Shown here piece after piece: positions 57,001 through 64,000 of a stretch of 64,000 nucleotides of DNA; position 1 is the stretch's first letter; each line of letters opens with the position of its first letter. The stretch comes from Flemingiibacterium sp045634005. GTDB taxonomy: Bacteria > Bacillota > Clostridia > Oscillospirales > CAG-272. The notes under the pieces are model-generated. The model was not told the DNA's origin. It made no database searches and saw only the letters and a program-made list of their open reading frames with translations. The position numbers and the translations under genes were made by a program. Where the stretch lies: assembly GCA_045634005.1 (NCBI GenBank), contig JAZQZL010000058.1, positions 1-64,000 of the forward strand, in the 5' to 3' direction.

Positions 57001-57744
57001 CTTCTTATAGATCTCCTTGAGAGCCTCATCGCCAAGGGAGGTATGATTCTTGTCGGCCTCGGCCTGCATCATATCCTTTTCCATAGTAGCGATAAGTCTG
57101 GGATCCTCGCCGAAGTACTTGATTATCTCCTCGTCAGACTCAATACCGAGCGCGCGGATAAGCACGGTTATCGGTATCTTTCTATTCTTATCTATGCGTA
57201 CGTAGAAAACGTCGTTGGCATCGGTTTCATACTCGAGCCAAGCGCCGCGATAAGGTATAACGGTAGCCGTATAGATCACCTTACCGGTCTTGTCGATAGT
57301 GGTATCGTAGTACATACCGGGGGATCTTACGATCTGGGATACGATAACTCTCTCCGCACCGTTAATAATGAAGGTTCCGTTATCGGTCATAAGCGGGAAA
57401 TCGCCCATAAACACAGCGGACTCCTTAACCTCGCCCGTAGCCTTGTTCGTAAGTCTTACGGTAACGCGAAGTGGCGCGGCAAAGTTAGTGTCACGATCCT
57501 TACACTCCTCCTCGGGATATTTCGGGGTAGGATCGATAGTGTAGTCGATAAACTCGATCACGAGATTGCCCGAATAGTCGGTGATAGGCGACACATCGTG
57601 AAGCACCTCGCGAAGTCCCTCCTCGAGGAACCACTTATACGACTTCTTCTGGACCTCGATAAGATTGGGCATCTCGAGAGTATCGCCGATCTTAGCGAAG
57701 CTCATTCGTTCGGTCTTGCCAAGCAACGTGGGGTTAACCACCAT
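54028..57744 (-). CDS. rpoB: RNA polymerase subunit beta
   Basis: 1238 residues. [33 protein letters not shown] starts the family N-terminus. The rifampicin region [33 protein letters not shown] is present with a standard arrangement. The [17 protein letters not shown] region is at the C-terminal half. The last 45 residues are an unusual acidic tail ([25 protein letters not shown]). The start at 57744 follows GGAGTG; a longer frame from 57792 was rejected. The gene has a long 5' leader. Confidence 0.97.
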   Translation of the reverse strand: [1238 protein letters not shown]

Positions 57745-57805
57745 AGAAATAATCACTCCATTCAACAGTATTGACATCCTTGGTCTTGGCACTTGTACTT
57801 TTCAT
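57734..57805 (-). CDS. Putative leader peptide overlapping the rpoB start
   Basis: A 23-codon frame with ATG at 57803-57805 (AAGGGACGC-AT upstream) and TAA at 57734-57736, overlapping the rpoB start codon by 11 nt in another frame. A ribosome ending here would cover the rpoB ribosome binding site. Predicted product MKSTSAKTKDVNTVEWSDYF... with no known match. It may be chance; a coupling role is inference. Confidence 0.35.
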   Translation of the reverse strand: MKSTSAKTKDVNTVEWSDYFYGG

Positions 57806-57814
57806 ATGCGTCCC

Positions 57815-57852
57815 TTGTGCAACATTTATAGCCAAATAGCAATATTGCACAA
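57815..57852 (-). promoter_or_regulatory. Hairpin in the rpoB leader
   Basis: An 8-bp perfect stem TTGTGCAA/TTGCACAA (57845-57852 with 57815-57822) closes a 22-nt AT-rich loop. A T7 run precedes the 5' arm, and the 3' arm abuts the ribosome binding site of the leader frame. Confidence 0.5.
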
Positions 57853-57932
57853 AAAAAGTCAGCTCCCACGGGCATTTTTTTGGCATCGCAGGAAAAGCAC
57901 GCACAGTCAAAGCGATTATAATGCAGTATAGT

Positions 57933-57961
57933 ATTATATCATATGTTTAAGGTTTTGTCAA
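57933..57961 (-). promoter_or_regulatory. Consensus promoter of rpoB-rpoC
   Basis: Minus strand: TTGACA (57956-57961), 17 bp, TATAAT (57933-57938). The leader to rpoB is about 180 nt. Confidence 0.85.
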
Positions 57962-58301
57962 TAGGAAAATAAATTTTTTATTTGAATTTTATAATTTTAT
58001 AATTTTTTTACTCAAAAAGCTTTGTTATCACTTCTTAATGATATCCGCGTATATGCCAGTTTTTTGTGACTTCTATCCAAAAACACTTACCATAATTTGT
58101 CAAATGCACCAATATCTCAAGTTCCTTCTTAGTTTTTACTTGACACGTATCCTTCCATTATGATATAATTAGTATGTAAGAAGTTCCTCCGCTATATTTT
58201 AATGCAAAGAATTTTGGGGCGGTGATTACATTGGCTTAACTAATGACAACGAATCAAATCAGTTACTTGAATAATAGGTTTCCACCAAAGGAGGCAATTG
58301 T
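57962..58301. other. AT-rich gap between the rpoB promoter and the secreted-protein pair
   Basis: About 340 bases without a credible gene. It contains the promoter 58140-58169 (TTGACA, 18-bp spacer, TATAAT) and a 130-nt leader ending in an AAAGGAGG site. No rplJ/rplL reading frame is present, although those genes often precede rpoB. Confidence 0.7.
58140..58169 (+). promoter_or_regulatory. Promoter of the secreted-protein pair
   Basis: TTGACA (58140-58145), 18 bp, TATAAT (58164-58169). Confidence 0.7.
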
Positions 58302-59261
58302 ATGTTGAAAAGGTCTTCAAGATTTTTAATTTTGGCAATTTGCACTTTATTGCTCTGTCAGGCGTTATCCGCTAACACATCGCACACATATTATTCCAAT
58401 AAGGAAACTATGAATTTTTCACACACTAATTTAGATAAATTAACCAATACCGGTGTTGATTCATATGGGAATCCGGTTACTTACAACTGGCATAGCCGCC
58501 TTTTCTTATCAGGATGTATGATTACTTGTTTGGCTATGATGTTAAACAATCTCGGAGCGGAGACTATCCAAAGTGTTTACGATGTGCGAACAGGAACTTC
58601 TGGAGTTTTGACTGCCGATCCTGTTTCCGTGATGTACGCTAATACTAATTTTTCAACAATCACTCAAAGCGGAAATAATTATACGTCATCTTATGCATAT
58701 GATCCTGTACTCATATATCCAGCCCGCATTGCATCAGCTTTCGGCGAATCATCCCCACAAATTGTGGAGTTAACAGACAAAACAAACGCGGAAAAACTTT
58801 ACTGGATAACATATTATAGCAAAATGCACCCAGAGGGAATAATTGTATATTTCTTCAAAACTATTTATGATTCAACATTGGGAAGGGACGTCAACTACTC
58901 GCATGGCGTTGTAGTAATGAATTCATCGGCAAGTTTGGATTTCGGGCGTAGTACAGAGTATACCTCTACACCGTATTCAGCAGAAGATGTAGAGATATTC
59001 AACGCTAACCCGCCAATAGTGCAAGTGTGCACCTCAGCATATACAATTCCGCCCACTGATATGAACGCATACGGTGGACTCGGCAGAGGAGCAAATGGCT
59101 TTACAGAAGATAGCATCACCTATTCTGACTTCCTCACCGTATGCGACCCCGTAAACTACACATCCTACCCCGGAGATTATGTAAAAATGCAAGATGCATA
59201 CATTGGAAGCGACTCCGTATTTCAATTTGAAGATATCGCAAAAATATATATTATTCCCTAA
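58302..59261 (+). CDS. Secreted C39-like cysteine peptidase family protein
   Basis: 319 residues. A signal peptide is evident (about 1-24, basic start, LILAICTLLLCQALSA). LFLSGCMITCLAMMLNNLG looks like the Cys-containing helix of C39-type papain-like folds (pattern GCxxTxxAM), and NYSHGVVVM could supply the His. VCDPVNY may give the Asp or Asn. This is a fold-level assignment; peptidase activity is not certain. AT-rich compared with neighbours. AAAGGAGG precedes ATG. A second secreted protein follows 14 nt later. Confidence 0.6.
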   Translation: MLKRSSRFLILAICTLLLCQALSANTSHTYYSNKETMNFSHTNLDKLTNTGVDSYGNPVTYNWHSRLFLSGCMITCLAMMLNNLGAETIQSVYDVRTGTSGVLTADPVSVMYANTNFSTITQSGNNYTSSYAYDPVLIYPARIASAFGESSPQIVELTDKTNAEKLYWITYYSKMHPEGIIVYFFKTIYDSTLGRDVNYSHGVVVMNSSASLDFGRSTEYTSTPYSAEDVEIFNANPPIVQVCTSAYTIPPTDMNAYGGLGRGANGFTEDSITYSDFLTVCDPVNYTSYPGDYVKMQDAYIGSDSVFQFEDIAKIYIIP

Positions 59262-59275
59262 TCGAGGCTTCATCT

Positions 59276-59863
59276 ATGAAAAGCAAATATTTCACCCCCC
59301 TTGTACTTACCGTAAATTCAGTTTTACTCATATCTGTTCTTGCATTATGTGCCTTTATAGCCGCTTCCGTTCACAGCAATACAGAGTCCGCTTTCCTACA
59401 GTATGAAGCACGCCCAACCGATTTGATGGAAGAAATAAGAATAGGTGATAACTATGTTCTCACCCAATATTTTCGTCCCGGGGGGGATGTGATCGTTCCT
59501 GAGTTGATCGTGTCAATCGGAACCGGTGCTTTCAACGGAAAGCGTCTTGAATCCTATTCAACCATAATAGATTCGGTGTATTTGCCAGATTCCGTTATTA
59601 CCATCGAGCAAGGTGCATTTACTGCAACTACCGCTAAATCCATACGTCTTTCCTCATCAATATCATACATCGGCGAGTATGCTTTCGCAAACAGCGATTG
59701 GATTGAACTAATATATTTTGACGAAGTGCCCGAACATAGTATATTCATCGCGCGAAACGCCTTTGCCAATTCACCAAATATTGAACTTGCCAACTTCCCT
59801 GAGTGGGTAGAACTTGGAGATGATGGTTATTTAGTCCGCGAATACACGTATCCAACCACATAA
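59276..59863 (+). CDS. Secreted BspA-type leucine-rich repeat protein
   Basis: 195 residues. An N-terminal membrane/signal segment (about 8-30) exports it. The middle has repeats of the LRR_5 (BspA) type: VIVPELIVSIGTGAFNGKRL, VYLPDSVITIEQGAFTATTAKSIRL, SSSISYIGEYAFANSDWIELIYF. Such proteins are surface-exposed in gut Bacillota and Treponema and often bind host or other cells. Co-transcribed with the C39-like gene. AT-rich, likely acquired together with it. Confidence 0.75.
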   Translation: MKSKYFTPLVLTVNSVLLISVLALCAFIAASVHSNTESAFLQYEARPTDLMEEIRIGDNYVLTQYFRPGGDVIVPELIVSIGTGAFNGKRLESYSTIIDSVYLPDSVITIEQGAFTATTAKSIRLSSSISYIGEYAFANSDWIELIYFDEVPEHSIFIARNAFANSPNIELANFPEWVELGDDGYLVREYTYPTT

Positions 59864-59930
59864 AACATGGTTTCTTCCGCTTCACGCATATGTGGGGCGG
59901 AAAATTTTTTAAGAAATTTTGCAAAAGTAC

Positions 59931-59959
59931 TTGATATTTTGAAAAGTTTGTGTTATGAT
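59931..59959 (+). promoter_or_regulatory. Promoter of rpsT
   Basis: TTGATA (59931-59936), 17 bp, TATGAT (59954-59959). A leader of about 95 nt contains a small GCTGT/ACAGC hairpin. Confidence 0.65.
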
Positions 59960-60061
59960 ATATGGAGAAATGCTGTGAAAACAGCAGAGGCTCCCGGCTG
60001 CATCAGGCTAAAGCTATGACAGTCAAGGCCTTGTGCAGACTTTATTAAGGAGGTGAACAGT

Positions 60062-60328
60062 TTGCCGAACATTAAATCCGCAAAGAAGCGCGTTAAGGTT
60101 ATCGAAGCAAAGACTATGCAGAACAAGATGCTCAAGACCGCGCTCAAGACTTCTATGAAGAAGTACGAAGCAGCACTCGCTTCCGGTGATAAGGCTGCAG
60201 CCGCTGAAACTTATAAGGCAGCAGTTAAGAAGATCGACAAGGCAGTAGCTCAGGGTCTTCTCCACAAGAACAACGCTGCAAGAAAGAAGAGCAACTATAC
60301 CGTAAAGCTCAACCAGCTCGGTGCGTAA
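60062..60328 (+). CDS. rpsT: 30S ribosomal protein S20 (bS20)
   Basis: 88 residues, MPNIKSAKKRVKVIEAKTMQN being the S20 N-terminus. The start codon is TTG at 60062, 8 nt after AAGGAGG; the GTG at 60053 overlaps that site. Basic, helical, alanine-rich as in the family. A terminator lies 20 nt after the stop. Confidence 0.97.
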   Translation: MPNIKSAKKRVKVIEAKTMQNKMLKTALKTSMKKYEAALASGDKAAAAETYKAAVKKIDKAVAQGLLHKNNAARKKSNYTVKLNQLGA

Positions 60329-60350
60329 TCGCTCTTAAATATGTAATTTT

Positions 60351-60379
60351 GGTGATGAAGCTCCCTTCATCACCTTTTT
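60351..60379. terminator. Terminator after rpsT
   Basis: A 10-bp stem (60351-60360, 60365-60374) and T5. It overlaps the stop codon of the convergent gene at 60370. Confidence 0.85.
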
Positions 60380-61269
60380 ACTTTTGTAAGGCTCCAGACT
60401 CTGCCGTGCGCGTCAACGGTAATATGCCAGAGCTCTTCCCCGTGCGTTATCTCGCACAAAGTGAAGCCGCAGACCTCGCCTGCGCAGTCCACGCTTGCAC
60501 CGCCGAATGCACGCCTGGTCAACCTATAAAACTCAAGCGCCGCCGAAAGCCGCTCGGCTTCATTTAAAATTTCACTCGGCGCATTCCCGACGCGGATATA
60601 CACGAAGCCGTCAAGGCTGCCGTCCGCGCCCGAAAAGCTCATACGCATATTCTGTGTTTCGGTAATCCACGCGCCTCCCTCGCCTGAAGATAGCTCAAGT
60701 CCGACCGCGTTACCGCCAAAAAGCGTCTTGAGAGTACCCTCGGCAACCCGTTTGGTGTACGCGAGCACCTCGGGCGGAGGTATCTGTGCCGCGGCTTCGG
60801 CGTTTGAGGCGCTGACGCCCAGCACCTTCTCGCTTACACCGCCAAGCGTTTCGGATATGATCCTCCGTGCCTCGGCTTCGCTCGTATAATCTATTGAAGA
60901 AAGCAGGGCAAACGTGTCTGCGAACGCGCGAACGCGCCCCTCGGAGCTTGCTCCCATTCTCATATAGTCGGCAAGGGATAATATCTCCCCGAGGCGTGCC
61001 TCGCTCGGGAGTCCGACGGCAGCGGCTTCGAAGCGCACGGACGCCTCGTAGCGAGCCTGTGCTCCCTCGGCTGTGCACCACGCGTCAAGCGCGTCCGCGC
61101 AAAGCGTCAGGGCTTCGTAATAATCCCGAAGCTCGCGTTTTTTGAGATCGTCGCCAAGACGGGTGGCTACCGTGCCGAGAATAACGCACAGAAGCGTAAG
61201 CGACAGCAAAAACGTGTATGCAATACGCGTGTCACGCAAATTTTCCGAATTTTTTCTGAACGAACGCAT
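60370..61269 (-). CDS. Membrane-anchored protein of unknown function, possibly YpeB-like
   Basis: 299 residues. One N-terminal membrane helix (about 17-40), then a helical domain with RDYYEALTLCADALDAWCTAEGAQARYEAS and LGEILSLADYMRMGASS, reminiscent of the extracytoplasmic part of the germination protein YpeB. The C-terminus (ITHGEELWHITVDAHGRVWSLTK) has a PepSY-like end. YpeB stabilises the cortex-lytic enzyme SleB. No sleB is near, and the protein is shorter than YpeB. The assignment is tentative. Single gene, convergent with rpsT. Confidence 0.45.
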   Translation of the reverse strand: MRSFRKNSENLRDTRIAYTFLLSLTLLCVILGTVATRLGDDLKKRELRDYYEALTLCADALDAWCTAEGAQARYEASVRFEAAAVGLPSEARLGEILSLADYMRMGASSEGRVRAFADTFALLSSIDYTSEAEARRIISETLGGVSEKVLGVSASNAEAAAQIPPPEVLAYTKRVAEGTLKTLFGGNAVGLELSSGEGGAWITETQNMRMSFSGADGSLDGFVYIRVGNAPSEILNEAERLSAALEFYRLTRRAFGGASVDCAGEVCGFTLCEITHGEELWHITVDAHGRVWSLTKVKR

Positions 61270-61333
61270 AAGATCACCCTTTCGCTATAATTATTACCGA
61301 AAGGCGCCGTCTTTATTATATAAGGAGAACGTT

Positions 61334-61852
61334 ATGAACAACATAAAATCGCCAAAGGATATAAACGTCGTGCTCGTCGAGCCCGAGATTCCGCAGAACA
61401 CGGGCAACATCGCGCGCACCTGCGCGGCAACGGGCGCGGCGCTCCACCTCGTACGTCCTCTCGGCTTCGAAATAGATGACCGCAAGCTAAAGCGCGCAGG
61501 ACTTGACTATTGGGACAAGCTCGACATCACATACTACGATAATTTAGATGACTTTTTTGCAAAAAATCCCGATGCAGAGTTTTTCTGCTTTACAACAAAG
61601 GCGAAATATTGCTACACGGATATTACCTATCCGAAGCGCACGTTCTTAATGTTTGGCAAGGAAACAAAGGGACTCCCCGAGGAGCTTCTTTACAATAACC
61701 CCGAGCGCTGCGTACGCATTCCGATGCGCGACACGCTTCGCTCGCTAAACCTTTCCAATTCCGCGGCGATTGCGGTTTACGAGGTGCTTCGCCAGCGAAG
61801 CTTCGACGGTCTTCGCCCAGATGGCGAGCTTACACAGTACAAATGGAATTAA
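61334..61852 (+). CDS. trmL: tRNA (cytidine/uridine-34 2'-O)-methyltransferase TrmL
   Basis: 172 residues. SPOUT-class enzyme for wobble-position 2'-O-methylation in tRNA-Leu. VLVEPEIPQNTGNIARTCAATG, RPLGFEIDDRKLKRAGLDYW, FGKETKGLPEELL and LNLSNSAAIAVYEVLRQ cover the knot motifs. Start at 61334 follows AAGGAG; an open frame reaching upstream to 61142 overlaps the antisense gene. Confidence 0.94.
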   Translation: MNNIKSPKDINVVLVEPEIPQNTGNIARTCAATGAALHLVRPLGFEIDDRKLKRAGLDYWDKLDITYYDNLDDFFAKNPDAEFFCFTTKAKYCYTDITYPKRTFLMFGKETKGLPEELLYNNPERCVRIPMRDTLRSLNLSNSAAIAVYEVLRQRSFDGLRPDGELTQYKWN

Positions 61853-61868
61853 AGTAAGGAGTTTTATT

Positions 61869-62678
61869 ATGAGCACCATCAAAAGAGAATTCGGCATAAA
61901 TGCGGACTGCCTAAACGGCATTAGCGAGCTTGATGCCCTTGAGCCTATCAAAAATGCAGGGTTTAACTCCGTTTTCCTCATATCCTACAAGAATGACGAC
62001 GTTGCAGCCATAAAAACCAAAGCCGACGAGCTCGGTCTCACGGTTGAATTCATACACGCTCCGTTTAGCGGCATAAATAATATGTGGCTTTCGGGACTTG
62101 ACTATCTTGATATTTTCGAGAAGATGAAGGAAAGCATCGACAGCGCTTCAAATAACGGAATTGAAGGCGTAGTCGTTCACGTGTCGAGCGGCTGGAAAGC
62201 ACCTGCCGTTAACGACCTCGGACTTGCACGCTATGATGAGCTCGTGCTTTATGCAAGAGAAAAGGGCGTTAAGCTCGTATTTGAAAATCTTCGCATCACA
62301 GGCAATCTCGCTTATCTTGTTGACAGATATGAGCATCAGCCTCACGTTATGTTCTGCTACGACTGCGGTCACGAGCACTGCTATACCAAAACGGTACGCT
62401 GGATGAACATCTTCACCACGCGCCTCTTTTGCACCCACATTCATGACAACCCCGGCCGTCCTACTGAAGACAAGGTAAACGACTTTGACTGGCACCTGCT
62501 CCCGTTCGACGGCACGTGCGACTATGCTATGATGATGCGCGACCTCGACAAATACGCTTACAGCGGCAGACTCACCCTCGAGGTGTCACAGAGCATTGGC
62601 GACTACGCCAATCTTAATGCGGAGCAGTTCCTCGCAACCTGCTATGAGCGCATAGAAAAAATATCCGAAATGAACTGA
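61869..62678 (+). CDS. Sugar phosphate isomerase/epimerase-like TIM-barrel protein
   Basis: 269 residues of the AP endonuclease 2 / xylose isomerase-like TIM barrel. Metal-binding residues are seen in VHVSSGW, FENLRITG (Glu), YDCGHEHCY (Asp, His) and THIHDN. Reaction uncertain: isomerase, epimerase or endonuclease-related. AAGGAG precedes ATG. Located 16 nt after trmL, but no functional link is apparent. Confidence 0.85.
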   Translation: MSTIKREFGINADCLNGISELDALEPIKNAGFNSVFLISYKNDDVAAIKTKADELGLTVEFIHAPFSGINNMWLSGLDYLDIFEKMKESIDSASNNGIEGVVVHVSSGWKAPAVNDLGLARYDELVLYAREKGVKLVFENLRITGNLAYLVDRYEHQPHVMFCYDCGHEHCYTKTVRWMNIFTTRLFCTHIHDNPGRPTEDKVNDFDWHLLPFDGTCDYAMMMRDLDKYAYSGRLTLEVSQSIGDYANLNAEQFLATCYERIEKISEMN

Positions 62679-62690
62679 ATTTATAAATAA

Positions 62691-62729
62691 AACTGCCGAT
62701 GAGCGTAATGCTCATCGGCAGTTATTTTT
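62691..62729. terminator. Bidirectional terminator
   Basis: A 14-bp perfect stem (62691-62704 with 62710-62723), loop GTAAT, then T-rich sequence. Separates the TIM-barrel gene from the YfhO-like gene. Confidence 0.88.
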
Positions 62730-62746
62730 GTTTGAATTCGCTCTTA

Positions 62747-64000
62747 TTATTCCTGCGACGCAAGCGCTTCACATTTGCGGCACTTTAGCTGCTCAAGGAA
62801 CAGTATCACGCTGAACGCAAGCAGCGACGACGCCGAAATAAGCGCACCGTATCTCACACACCTCGGCGAATACTTAAGCTCGACCGTATGTTCACCCGGA
62901 GTAAGCTCTACAGCCGTCAGAGCCTCAAGCACCTCCACGGTTTCTGTTTCTTCACCGTCAACGTACACCTTCCACCCCTCATCGTACGGGATAGTCAGGA
63001 AAAGCATCGAGCGCTCCTCGCTTGCCGTAACCGTGCCGATAAAATGATCGTCCGTGAAGCTCTCGATATTGTACTCCTGTGCTTTGAGCTGTGGCATCAC
63101 TTCTTTGTAAAGCGCCTCATCGAGATAGTAAATATATTCAACGCCGTTGGCAAGATATACCCTATCGCCGTCAAGCTCCATCGAAAGGCTTATCTCCTCA
63201 CCCGGCGTCTGCGCGCCAACGGACACTATTCTCCACGTTTCATTCGTAAAATACTCCGATATCTCCTCGCCGTTAAGGTATAGCGTCGTGTCGCGCTTGT
63301 ACTCCGACGGGAAATAGACGAATATCTCGTATTCGTTCGACGGCGTGAAGCTCCACGTTATTCTTCCGTCGTGTGCATCAGTTACCTTGGTGTAGCGCTT
63401 GTGTCCCGTTACGTACGCAAGATTAAGATTGTCCGTGGTCGCTTCGATACCGCTGTACGGTTTGAATATCTCGACCGGCGCCTCCGTTTCGACAAAATCG
63501 GCCGACTCGCCGGCGTCTGCCGTTACACCCTCGCCGAGCATCGCGCTGACAAGCCTGTTCATATAGCTAAGCGGCGACTCGTTTTTGTTGTATTCAAGCG
63601 CCGCAACGTCCGACGGCACCATATATCCGAGCGACAAAGCATAGTCGTTTCGGTAAACCTTCGTATCGCTGTCATCATCGTGGAACACAGCCTCGCCCCA
63701 AAGCGAGTTAAGCGTTTTGTTTTCCGTTGTAATAAGATATTTCACGCCAAGCAAGCTGTCCGCCACGGGAGTGCCGCCAAGATATTTTGACCAGTGCGCT
63801 TTCGAGGAATATCCCATACGGCGCAAAAATTCAATTTGATCGGAATCGAGCGTAGATGTGGAATGTGTAAGGCCGCGAATGTTGAGCGTAAAGTTATCGT
63901 TGGTTTTGCGATGCTCGGTCTTCTCCGCGCGGTAGAATGAGGTGTCGTTTTCATTCACCCAATCAGCCGCACTCTCCCAGCGCTCCATAAAGCTGACGTA
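62747..64000 (-). CDS. YfhO-like membrane protein, C-terminal part (truncated by window edge)
   Basis: At least 417 C-terminal residues. The frame remains open to base 64000, so the N-terminus lies outside. YfhO proteins are large multi-pass membrane proteins (GT-C-like fold) linked to glycosylation of lipoteichoic acid or other glycans. Visible are WVNENDTSFYRAEK, GTPVADSLLGVKYLIT, TIPYDEGWKVYVDGEETE and LTPGEHTVELKYSP (an extracytoplasmic beta-rich domain), then a last membrane helix (LISASSLLAFSVILFLE). The internal ATG at 63988 is not a start. Confidence 0.85.
   Translation of the reverse strand, partial: YVSFMERWESAADWVNENDTSFYRAEKTEHRKTNDNFTLNIRGLTHSTSTLDSDQIEFLRRMGYSSKAHWSKYLGGTPVADSLLGVKYLITTENKTLNSLWGEAVFHDDDSDTKVYRNDYALSLGYMVPSDVAALEYNKNESPLSYMNRLVSAMLGEGVTADAGESADFVETEAPVEIFKPYSGIEATTDNLNLAYVTGHKRYTKVTDAHDGRITWSFTPSNEYEIFVYFPSEYKRDTTLYLNGEEISEYFTNETWRIVSVGAQTPGEEISLSMELDGDRVYLANGVEYIYYLDEALYKEVMPQLKAQEYNIESFTDDHFIGTVTASEERSMLFLTIPYDEGWKVYVDGEETETVEVLEALTAVELTPGEHTVELKYSPRCVRYGALISASSLLAFSVILFLEQLKCRKCEALASQE

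Noticed and set aside
55282..57774. An 830-codon open frame antisense to rpoB
   Set aside because: It lies wholly opposite rpoB. Its product is low in recognisable motifs, and the long frame is explained by codon bias of the real gene.

Overview
The window reads as chromosomal core sequence of a Bacillota (Firmicutes) bacterium of class Clostridia, most likely an uncultured anaerobic gut-type lineage. The basis is: AGGAGG-type ribosome binding sites; many near-consensus TTGACA-17-TATAAT promoters in AT-rich gaps; a tRNA-sensing T-box leader before thrS; a large Alu-domain SRP RNA directly upstream of dnaX; and spoVG, rqcH, trmFO, yqeK, a clostridial DUF6062 protein and a YfhO-like protein. 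Coding DNA is of medium GC and gaps are AT-rich. I saw no tRNA, rRNA, CRISPR array, prophage or transposase gene.

Layout. 1-300: two tandem leftward promoters for a gene outside the window. 310-3068: prmC-ddl-murI (release-factor methylation and peptidoglycan precursors). 3183-8955: an IclR regulator, rpsU, a histidine phosphatase/AraC pair divergent from a FAD oxidoreductase, and a GH3 (NagZ-like) glycosidase. 9085-11783: homoserine dehydrogenase, then an aldehyde dehydrogenase whose catalytic Cys is read as Ser. 11951-14203: threonine T-box and thrS.

14265-32331 is a leftward run of housekeeping genes, in transcription order dprA, topA, trmFO, rnc, a radical SAM gene, smc, ftsY, rdgB, yhbY, nadD, yqeK, an LCP gene, rsfS, leuS. 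It covers chromosome segregation, secretion targeting, RNA processing, NAD synthesis and ribosome biogenesis, and it is interrupted only by two copies of an interspersed repeat. 32579-41420 (leftward): rqcH and a GNAT gene; DUF177-rpmF; the SRP RNA-dnaX-ybaB-recR cluster; and an ogg/beta-propeller/GNAT group.

41855-50410: DUF6062, an M23 peptidase, spoVG, murC-pnuC, ppa, serC-serA and a small membrane protein. 50461-57744: rpoB-rpoC with an unusual leader. 58302-59863: an AT-rich pair of secreted proteins (C39-like and BspA-type leucine-rich). 60062-64000: rpsT, a membrane-anchored protein, trmL, a TIM-barrel protein and the 3' part of a YfhO-like gene.

The most interesting signal is a structured intergenic repeat of about 175-195 bp in three copies (19894-20070, 25336-25511, 41632-41824). 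It has two hairpins with compensatory base changes. Each copy lies in the same orientation, 22-29 nt before the Shine-Dalgarno sequence of the following gene (yhbY, smc, DUF6062). Other points are the Cys-to-Ser aldehyde dehydrogenase, the rpoB leader with a hairpin and an overlapping 23-codon upstream frame, and the AT-rich secreted-protein pair placed where rplJ-rplL would often lie.
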